Shown here in pieces: positions 57,937 through 64,000 of a stretch of DNA of 64,000 nucleotides. A program made the translations under genes and the position numbers. Each line of letters starts with the position of its first letter. The stretch's first letter is position 1. The DNA comes from Siphonodentalium dalli. Taxonomy: Eukaryota; Mollusca; Scaphopoda; Gadilida; Siphonodentaliidae. The notes beneath the pieces are model-generated. The model was not told the origin of the DNA, ran no database searches, and saw nothing but the letters and a program-made list of their open reading frames with translations. Location of the stretch: assembly GCA_032622095.1 (NCBI GenBank), contig CP136064.1, positions 3,406,280-3,470,279 on the forward strand, read 5' to 3'.

Positions 57937-58970
57937 CCAACAGCAAGTAATTGAAGAACGCACCGATACAATAATGTATTCTTTGCAAATGGCAGAAACC
58001 ATCATGTTAAGCGTGCACGTATATGTGCGGGTTTGAAGGGGGCAGTGGAGCACGTTACTTGGAAGCCACTGCGTCAAAAATTGTAATCCAGAATTCAAAT
58101 TTTGTCCTAACAAAGATAAATATTTGGTTTTTAAATAAAGCTATGTTGTCGTGGGCGTAATACGCTGTCCAATCGGGCGCGGAAATTAATGTCTGATCGA
58201 TGTACAGGCCTCGGTGTGTGCACGTTAGAAAACGCTACTGGAGTCACCACATATAATTATTTATTCATCCAATGAATGAAGATATTATATACAACATATA
58301 TAGTAAATACAATTATATGTACACATGAAATATCTACAGAATAGTAGCAGTAACAGTGCATATATCGCTTGTTAGTATTAGCAGCTATTATGCATGGCCG
58401 ATACAATACATTATTGTAGTTATTTTAATTTTTGTCACATCGTATTACAAGAAAACCATAATCAGAAATGGTAACGCCCTCAAGATCATATTATTAGCCA
58501 TAAATATAAATTATAATATAAAATATATTGGTTACATGAATGCACGGGCCTCAGAATTCCGTTAAAACAACTAATCCTTCAAATTATTACAAAAACTACG
58601 GCTTATTACTTCAGGTTTCTTATTCACCGCACCAGAAAGCTTCTAAATGCGGATAAAAAATCGGAGGCATTGTGTTCCCGCCATAACATCTCCAAGAGTG
58701 CATGGCCCAGCCATTGTTCATACCTAAACAACTAAAGCAATTAACGCGGTCATAATAGTTACATACGGCAACTATATAAGACATCCAGCGAATACACACC
58801 CCACGAAAACCCGAAATGTGTTGTCCTGCGAGATATCCCATCGTTATAGCTCAATTTGACACGGCCAGATTAGCCTTCCTATACAATATCCTAAAACAAT
58901 AAAGCTTCTCAAATTATCGGCATAGTCAATGGAACTTTCACGAACTTGGACATCGACACTTTCTAATCGC
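57937..58970. other. Unassigned DNA
   Basis: AT-rich with no recognised gene. It ends at the LINE remnant. Confidence 0.4.
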
Positions 58971-59430
58971 ATGGTCAGACATATCATCGAATATTGTAAC
59001 TCTGCATGGAGCCCACATCACAAATATTAAAGTATTGTGTTACAGAAATACAAAGAAAAGCAACGAAACTAGTTCGTCAAATCAAAACTCTATGCTACCG
59101 AGACCGAATGATAAGACTCAATATCGAAGATTTAGAGGAGATCTAATCGAGGTATATAAACTGTTGAATGGTCATTACAATATCAATGCCTATGACCTAG
59201 TAGAAAGACATTCATCAGGAACAACAAGAGGACATAATAAAAAGCTACAGATGCCCATTGTTAACAAGGCCATAGGAAAATATTTCTTCACGCAGAAGGT
59301 AGTAAATAGCTGGAAGTCGTCTGGAACTCTATGCCAGACTTCGCTGTTGAGGATCCACCACTCGATCAATTCAAAATATACATAGACTCATTCTTCTATT
59401 ATATAAAATACGAGTTCGACGACAAGTAAT
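58971..59430 (+). pseudogene. Decayed non-LTR retrotransposon: C-terminal end of a reverse-transcriptase ORF
   Basis: Pieces in three frames carry the landmarks expected after the reverse-transcriptase domain of LINEs of the CR1/Jockey/RTE-like kind. They occur in order: IIEYCNSAWSP (58983 onward), IQRKATKLV followed by a CYRDRMIRLNI-like stretch, then YRRFRGDLIEVYKLLNG in the longest open piece (59035-59385), and finally WNSMPDFAVEDPPLDQFK in another frame. At least three frameshifts and internal stops separate them, so it is dead. No 5' part of the ORF (endonuclease or catalytic RT motifs) was seen upstream. A GAT-rich microsatellite about 110 bp downstream could mark the old 3' tail. Confidence 0.8.
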
Positions 59431-59534
59431 ATGTTCAAGTGACTCACAAGTAAATATCGAATGACGATACATATATTTGTAAACAAACATTGCAAATAAT
59501 TTTATTGGGACGAAAAGTCGCAAGACTTGTTCCG

Positions 59535-60025
59535 TATTATGATGATGATGATGATGATATTATTATTGATAGAACAAACCACTATTATGACGATCGTGTC
59601 GTTATTTGTTTCAAATACGTATCAATTGACATGCATGTACGCACCCGTCCCCTTATTAAAATCAACATATTTCGACCATTTTAGGGGAACTCCGCGAATT
59701 CGGGGATTTCCGCAAATAGGAACCTACTGCAAATTGTCACACCGATCAGCACCAATTAACGAACCGTGGCTGACTCGGCTGTATCCGAATAACCTCTTTA
59801 AAATACGTATCAATTGAGATATACGCACCCGTTCCCTCATTAAAATCAACACATTTCGACCATGTTAGTGAACTCCGCGAATTCGGGGAACTTCGCAAAT
59901 TTACCTCCGCAAATAGGGGACCTACTGCAAACTGTCACACCGATCAGCACATAATTAACGAACCGGTGGATGACTCGGCTGTCTCAGACTACACTCTTTA
60001 AAATACTTATCAATTGACATACGCA
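59535..60025. repeat. GAT microsatellite and a tandem duplication of about 190 bp
   Basis: A short GAT run (about 59539-59558) precedes two diverged copies (from about 59613 and 59802, plus the start of a third at 60001) that share ATACGTATCAATTGA, CCGCGAATTCGGGGA and GTCACACCGATCAGCAC. Confidence 0.75.
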
Positions 60026-61204
60026 TTTTACAAATTATATTTTTCATTTCTTCTATTTGTAATTGGCATAGCTTATCACAAACCAAAAGCAACGACAATA
60101 AACGAAATTGAAATTGCAACTACACCTTTTACCGGACTCGGGGTCGCATTACAACTTTTAATGCGTCCCAAAACAACCGGATTTTTTTTTATCTATAAAT
60201 AAAACGGCCAGCGAACCATAGCTATCTAGAATCTCTAGATTAGTATACACCGGGGCACAGGCCCCTGGGGAAATTTTTCTAAAATACCAATAAAGACTAT
60301 ACCAGTGTAAAGGTTCCAATCATCGATTTTGGCTAAAACCACACCAACTATCAAAACCCTACAAATTCTCGAAATCGATAATTGCAACCAAAATATCCCC
60401 CAGTATGTCTTATTGGCATAAAATTCCCTTTCATTTGACATATAACTTGGCGAAATCGAACGAAGCGAAGTCGAGATATGATATAGGAAAGTACCGAATT
60501 CTACCGAACAAATCGGCTCGTCAGTCTGCCTGTCCGCCGAGCGCCCTTTGACCTCGTAATAAAATCAATATTTTCGAGAAATAAATTGTAGCGAACGTGT
60601 ATTTAACCGCGATGTCATAACCTATAAATGCTCACATATATTCTACGTCATTCCGAAGCCACCAATACCTATTTTATTTCACTCGGTGTGTTTGTGTTCG
60701 ATATTATACACTTTATTCATCAAAGGAATTTCAGAAACTAGACACGTCTGGACTTGCAGTAAATATTGAAACCGAAAGTAAGACAAGAGTGTACGGGTCA
60801 AGGTCACGTGGAATTCCCAAAATTTTAGGATTGTATCAAAGCAAATTCAAATTATTTAACTATACTTTCAAGTGCATTTCTGTTTTTAAATCTGATAAAT
60901 GTGTTGGAACAGAGAAAATTAATAATTCATGTGTTTCTTCAATACTCTATCGGAGATCTATGCATATTTATTTTTTCAAGCCAACATTTGTGAACTTTAA
61001 TCTCGAATCTCGATTATTGTCAATCAATCAGCAAGTCACTCAAAATTTATTGCAAGTCACAGACGTTAATCGAAGTTAATCCGTTGATTGGCTACTTTGC
61101 ATGGATTACACGATGTCGATCGTAGAAAATCACAGTGTCTTGATATGCTACGTCATTGATCATGCGAGAAAATTTCATAGAATTCTGTGCAGCACAGGTT
61201 ACAC
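60026..61204. other. Unassigned DNA with a half MITE
   Basis: 60250-60320 matches one arm of the palindrome at 51837-51931 (CAGGCCCCTGGGGAAATTT). The frame at 60789-61079 (96 codons) is not recognised. Confidence 0.4.
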
Positions 61205-61700
61205 TAGATCATACCATGAATCTCTATTACATGGATAACGAGAGATCATATTCCACCAGTGCAATAATCTTGGAACTGTTTTGACAGGGAACCTTATAAA
61301 GTCGATAAAATAACCCGGGGAATATATTTCTTAGTTATTATCTGTCCCTTAATAATGTTCTTCGGTGAAGGTCCCAACTCGAAATTCCATCCTTTTCTCT
61401 GACTTTTGTGAGCCGATATCACAATAAACATTGAATTACCCAGGAAAAAATCCATAATCGTAAGCGACGCAACGCCAAATTGCTCACAAATTCACTTAAA
61501 TCGTGAAATTTCGAGTTGGGACCGTCACATACAGTGAAATACATTATTAAGGAAAAGATAATAACTAAGAAATATATTCCCCGAATTATTTTCAATTTTA
61601 TAAGGTTCCCTGTCAAAATTTCAAAAAGTTGAACGGTTTTGTACTGGTGGAATATGATCTCTACGGGCATTAGCCATAGTAGAGATTCGTGGCATGATCT
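61205..61700. mobile_element. Foldback element with arms of about 210 bp
   Basis: 61215-61420 is the diverged inverted copy of 61480-61690. Shared sequence includes GGGAACCTTATAAA, GGGGAATATATTTCTTAG and CCCAACTCGAAAT. A related copy lies at 53187-53511. Confidence 0.8.
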
Positions 61701-61965
61701 ATAATGTTACAATTGCGATCGTAACCAAAGACTGATATGAGTTGTCTTTATGAACAATAGGCCTGCAGGTAACAACTCATACAAATTTACATGCATGCAT
61801 CGCGATTCATTCTTTACAATTGGATTCACAATCCGCTTTGTCACATATTTGGGACATCGCTTCTCAATAACTTGTAAACTCACCAGCCTCGTACAAGATT
61901 TAGAAAATATTTCAACCAAGATTTGAAATTTTTTTATTAGCTATATGTATATGGTATATGTATAT
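61701..61965. other. Unassigned DNA
   Basis: No gene was seen. Confidence 0.4.
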
Positions 61966-63343
61966 GGGAGGCCAAATTCACATTTAATAATGAATTGCGC
62001 TTAAGCGCAATTGATTGCGCTTAAGCGCAAATACCACATATTGTGCTTAAGCGCAAATAGGGCATTTACGTTTAAGCGTAATTAATTACGCTTAAGTGCA
62101 ATTAATTGCGCTTAAGCGCAATCAATTGCGCTTAAGCATAATTGTGACTACTATCTAACCTACCCATAAACTATTAGCATGACCTGGTGTATCACCTAGC
62201 AACACAAGATGAGCATTGGGCTAATTTTGACCTTTACTCAACAGTCAACTGTGAGTATGTGTTCAACAAGGAGAATCCCTAATTACATATTATCAGCATC
62301 CCTCTATCCAAAGAATTGATGTCGCCTTCCCGGAACTCTTAGTAATTTTTTGTATGATGTTTTTAATGTATTTTTGCACAGATTTTAGCCTATACATGCA
62401 TGCGGTGTCACTGCATGAGGGCTTTCTTACCTCATACAGTAATGCTCTAATTAATCGACTTCTTAACCACCGCAGAATTATGGGTAACGTTTCAGGATTT
62501 AGTCGGAAATATGGCTTGTTGCCATTCATCGAAAAGCTCTCGAGAGCTTTCCAATGAATGGCAACAAGCCATATTTCCGACTAAATCCTGAAAAGTTATC
62601 CATAATTCTGCTGTGGTTAAGGAGTCGATTAATTAGAGCATTACTGTATGGTTTACTTATTGACTTAAATCAGGGGGAAAAAACCCTATTTTCATATTAT
62701 CAGCAGCCCTGTCCAAAAAATGGTGTGTAATCACTGGAGCTTTGGTGTCTCAGTCCTGGAGCTCTAGTTTTTCTTATTATATCAGCATCTCTTGCACAAA
62801 TCTATAGTATTTCCATGATCATATAGTGTGAATGTGGTGTCACAGAGGGCTTGCTTCCCTCACGGGCATATGGTGTGCCTGTATACTCGAAAATTTAAGA
62901 AAATCAATGTCGCCCCGACTAATACAGAAAGTAATGCTATTGCAATTAGCCCCAACTAATATATACCGAAGATAATATAATGCTATCACGAGTCGCTCCA
63001 ACTAAAACAGAAGGTGATACTATTGCGAGTCAGCCATTTTGATAAAGAAGTTGGGCTAGCTCCCTACCCAATCAAACCAATGAAACCAAGAGGTGACATG
63101 TCAATAGGAGTTAATGCTAAGTTATGGAGAAACCTATTTATTCACCAGGGGTGTTTTGTTACATATAACCATGAATTGCGCTTAAGCGCAAATAATTACT
63201 TGCGCTTAAGCGCAATGATTGCGCGTAAGAGCAATTGATTTCGCTTAAGCGTAATTATTTGCGCTTAAGCGCCATTAATTGCGCTTAAGCGTAATTGATT
63301 GCGCTTAAGCACAATTAATTATTAAATGTGAATTTGGCCTCCC
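61966..63343. mobile_element. TIR element with seven 16-bp palindromes inside each end
   Basis: GGGAGGCCAAATTCACATTT is inverted at the right end, followed inward on both sides by AATAATTAATT-type sequence. Between about 61992 and 62145 and between 63173 and 63320 there are seven copies each of a TTGCGCTTAAGCGCAA-type palindrome. A family-E MITE is nested at 62435-62648. No transposase is encoded. ATAT-type sequence flanks both sides, so the target duplication is ambiguous. Confidence 0.9.
62435..62648. mobile_element. TA-flanked pogo-like MITE (family E), nested
   Basis: TACAGTAATGCTCTAATTAA to AGAGCATTACTGTA palindrome with a GCTCTCGAGAGC centre. Confidence 0.88.
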
Positions 63344-63847
63344 ATATATGTACATGTTCCTACCATATACCATGCATACTGGTACCCTGACAAGGTCCAA
63401 AAGAGGAAAACGGTCAGATGCGCATATCCTACCATGATGCATGAGCACAAATCGCGATACGTATCACATCATAGATAGCAGGGGTGTATCATTGCAGCCC
63501 TAGGTCCAATTAGTATAGATACACAGATAATAAGTCCAATCTTATTATGGATAGGGTTCACTGAATTAAACTTTTAATTGGAACTCACACAATATTACAG
63601 TGATATTAGTACATATTCATTATGTTCACTGTATCGCGATAGTCCGAATGTATTGTGGGAACTGAGTCGTGATAGATATCCTATATACATGACAAATATC
63701 GCAATGTGTGCGCTGTATGATTATCTCATTCACTCCCAACTTTCTGAGGATTTCGGAATAAATTAACGTGTACCGACTTCCCTGGCGATATTGCCAGTTT
63801 TTATAGTTTTTTTTTTGTATCATGAATTCACGATGGTAGCAAACAGA
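63344..63847. other. Unassigned DNA
   Basis: No gene or clear repeat was seen. Confidence 0.4.
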
Positions 63848-64000
63848 TCCAAGACAGCATCTGCACATGCATGCGCGTATATACAGACCGCCCCACCCAT
63901 TACAACCAGATCCCAGCAAACATGCATGCGCGTATATACAGACCGCCCCACCCATCACAACCCGATCCCAGCAAACATGCATGCGCGTATATACAGACCG
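63848..64000. repeat. 55-bp tandem repeat running off the window
   Basis: CATGCATGCGCGTATATACA recurs at 63866, 63921 and 63976, joined by CCGCCCCACCCAT. The array continues past the right edge. Confidence 0.9.

Noticed and set aside
61990..63325. CRISPR-like or replication-origin iterons
   Set aside because: The palindromes lie symmetrically inside terminal inverted repeats and the spacing is irregular, so transposon subterminal sites fit better.

Overview
This is non-coding-rich, AT-rich, intron-bearing eukaryotic DNA. The repeat types (tandem-repeat-containing elements, Helitron-like ends, a pogo transposase remnant, a decayed LINE) and an animal-type acyltransferase exon point to a metazoan, most likely a marine lophotrochozoan such as a mollusc. 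No bacterial, organellar or rRNA features were seen. A 100-N scaffold gap lies at 46560-46659.

Genes are few. The best one is a first coding exon of a DGAT2/MOGAT-family acyltransferase on the minus strand (47092-47581, 5'UTR to about 47664). Its downstream exons were not found. A second gene on the plus strand (29282-29908) encodes a 208-residue, probably disordered protein built from five repeats of about 35 residues. A predicted spliced exon at 37470-37634 carries a related repeat, so the two may belong to one gene or to tandem paralogues. The last 93 bp of the first gene are duplicated 480 bp downstream around an inserted hairpin element.

Most of the window is mobile and tandem DNA. 1-11 kb: old tandem copies of a segment of roughly 0.9 kb, broken up by MITEs, plus a 43-bp minisatellite (17 copies) and a hAT-type element with an 8-bp target duplication. 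11.58-24.21 kb: a 12.6-kb array of 1353-bp units in which 10 copies of a 451-bp terminally inverted module alternate with 9 spacers, bounded by TTTA target duplications. 24-33 kb: hairpin arrays, pogo-like MITEs, tandem-repeat elements and TTAA MITEs. 33-37 kb: three consecutive Helitron-like elements, then a tandem-repeat element. 38-40 kb: a 162-bp tandem-repeat element. 40.6-44.8 kb: a pogo-type element with a C-terminal transposase fragment and a second TIR element nested inside. 45.3-46.3 kb: another hAT-type element. 49-54 kb: nested TTAA MITEs and foldback DNA. 54.9-57.5 kb: a TA-flanked element filled with minisatellite. 58.97-59.43 kb: LINE reverse-transcriptase remnant. 61.97-63.34 kb: an element with seven copies of a 16-bp palindrome inside each end.

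Recurring themes: (1) one hairpin module is shared by four TTAA-type MITE families with different ends; (2) several insertions are flanked by unusually long direct repeats (10 to about 110 bp); (3) several tandem-repeat elements share a layout of 5' hairpin, GTCC-rich run, units of about 140-174 bp with a GAAATTTGGTA-like core, and 3' hairpin; (4) subterminal motif clusters occur in three unrelated TIR elements. All calls were made by eye without database searches.
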